Positions 34,252 through 34,864 of a DNA stretch of 34,864 bases are shown here, one piece after another. The DNA is from Gammaproteobacteria bacterium (lineage in GTDB: Bacteria; Pseudomonadota; Gammaproteobacteria; Thiohalomonadales; Thiohalomonadaceae). The DNA is taken from positions 1-34,864 of the forward strand of contig JADGBN010000020.1 of NCBI GenBank assembly GCA_015231435.1. The letters run 5' to 3'. The notes under the pieces are model-generated. The model did not search any database. It had not been told where the DNA came from and worked only from the letters and a program-made list of their open reading frames with translations. How positions within the stretch are numbered: position 1 is the stretch's first letter; each line of letters opens with the position of its first letter. Made by a program: the position numbers and the translations under genes.

Positions 34252-34864
34252 TCAGGCCACGGGAGACGACGCTTGTGCATCCGACGACTCCAACTGGCGT
34301 TCTTTGTGGAAGCGCATCATCGGGATGCCCAACAGTTCAGCAGCCTTGCCCTCTGAAATGTACTGCTCGGCCAGGGCGCGATACACCAGTTGATCGAAAA
34401 GTCGTGGATGTTCTTGCGGCAATGGATCGCTCGGTTCTGCCTTGCGCCAGCCCTTGGCAGAAAACCGCTTGACCATTATCAGATGCGCGGCATCGGTGAT
34501 TACATCGCATTGTTTTGCGCGTTGCAGCCAGCCTGCCATCGACAAGCCGAACTCGTGCTTGAGTACATACAGCTCTTGCCATTCCAGTGCATGACGTTGC
34601 TGCCCAAATAGCTGGGTAACCGCGACACGCGGTGCCAGAAAAGCGCCCGCAAATCGGTCGCAGGCTTTCTCTTCGTTGATACCGTCGGCTAGGCGACCCT
34701 CCAACAGCAGGTGCCCAAGTTCGTGAGCTAGGGTGAACCGTTGCCGGTCCCCAGGCCAGCGCTTGGAAACAGCTACAACCGGATACTCTCGGCCGTCCTC
34801 GGTGCGAGCCGTTGCAGTCAAGCCAGAAAAGCCAAGATTCTCCTCATCGACCACGATGACCAGC
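34252..34864 (-). CDS. ImmA/IrrE-family metallopeptidase, partial (N-terminus outside window)
   Basis: The visible ~204 residues are the peptidase part of a two-domain protein of the XRE-HTH plus ImmA/IrrE type. The zinc motif is FTLAHELGHLLLEG, and the third ligand is the Glu in INEEKACDRFAGAFLAP, the typical E-x-x-A-x-x-FA-x-x-LAP pattern. The frame remains open to the window edge (LVIVVDEENLG), so a GTG near 34854 is not the real start. These peptidases cleave a cognate repressor in phage, ICE or toxin-antitoxin loci. The C-terminal part (LFDQLVYRALAEQYISEGKAAELLG) looks like a partner-binding helical region. It could mark the edge of an acquired region to the right. Confidence 0.85.
   Translation of the reverse strand, partial: LVIVVDEENLGFSGLTATARTEDGREYPVVAVSKRWPGDRQRFTLAHELGHLLLEGRLADGINEEKACDRFAGAFLAPRVAVTQLFGQQRHALEWQELYVLKHEFGLSMAGWLQRAKQCDVITDAAHLIMVKRFSAKGWRKAEPSDPLPQEHPRLFDQLVYRALAEQYISEGKAAELLGIPMMRFHKERQLESSDAQASSPVA

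Overview
The window reads as an ordinary chromosomal stretch of a gammaproteobacterium. The housekeeping set and gene neighbourhoods point there: rapA, rpmE, ftsY-ftsE-ftsX, coaD next to rsmD and a YfhL-type ferredoxin, parE/parC, recJ with its COG4255 neighbour, and a two-domain DUF1456 protein. I cannot name a genus from sequence alone. Codon use is moderately GC-rich and even across most of the window. The exception is an AT-richer patch around 22.9-23.9 kb that looks acquired.

Layout. 1-1.1 kb: the tail of an unrecognised gene, a bidirectional terminator, a DUF1456 gene and a 128-bp MITE-like inverted-repeat element. 1.2-6.3 kb: a surface lipoprotein metallopeptidase, a small secreted protein and rapA. 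6.4-7.4 kb: rpmE and a small exported Rap1a-like protein. 7.4-9.9 kb (minus strand): a compact operon of a duplicated DUF1538 membrane protein followed by two different PII-like proteins. 10.2-14.0 kb (plus): a GAF/HD-GYP protein, a SAM methyltransferase and a PAS histidine-kinase-like protein whose ATP-binding motifs are degenerate. 14.1-18.5 kb (minus): tRNA-Arg(TCT), ferredoxin, coaD, rsmD and a catalytic/non-catalytic pair of M16 peptidases. 18.8-22.9 kb (plus): ftsY-ftsE-ftsX-dapC. 22.9-23.9 kb: a decayed antitoxin/P-loop-kinase module and a pyrimidine-dimer-glycosylase/DUF1722 fusion. 23.9-33.7 kb (minus): an EAL-CZB protein, then aldehyde dehydrogenase, parC, parE, recJ and COG4255 in one direction of transcription. 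33.8 kb to the end: thioredoxin and the C-terminal part of an ImmA/IrrE-type peptidase running off the right edge.

How the parts connect. Two cyclic-di-GMP phosphodiesterases (HD-GYP and EAL-CZB) and a likely catalytically dead sensor kinase suggest second-messenger signalling. The DUF1538/PII/PII operon is the best candidate for a poorly described system: its architecture suggests a membrane transporter or channel gated by two dedicated PII-type sensors. The ftsYEX, parEC-recJ and rsmD-coaD blocks are standard core machinery.

All family assignments are from reading motifs and protein character by eye; no database search was possible.
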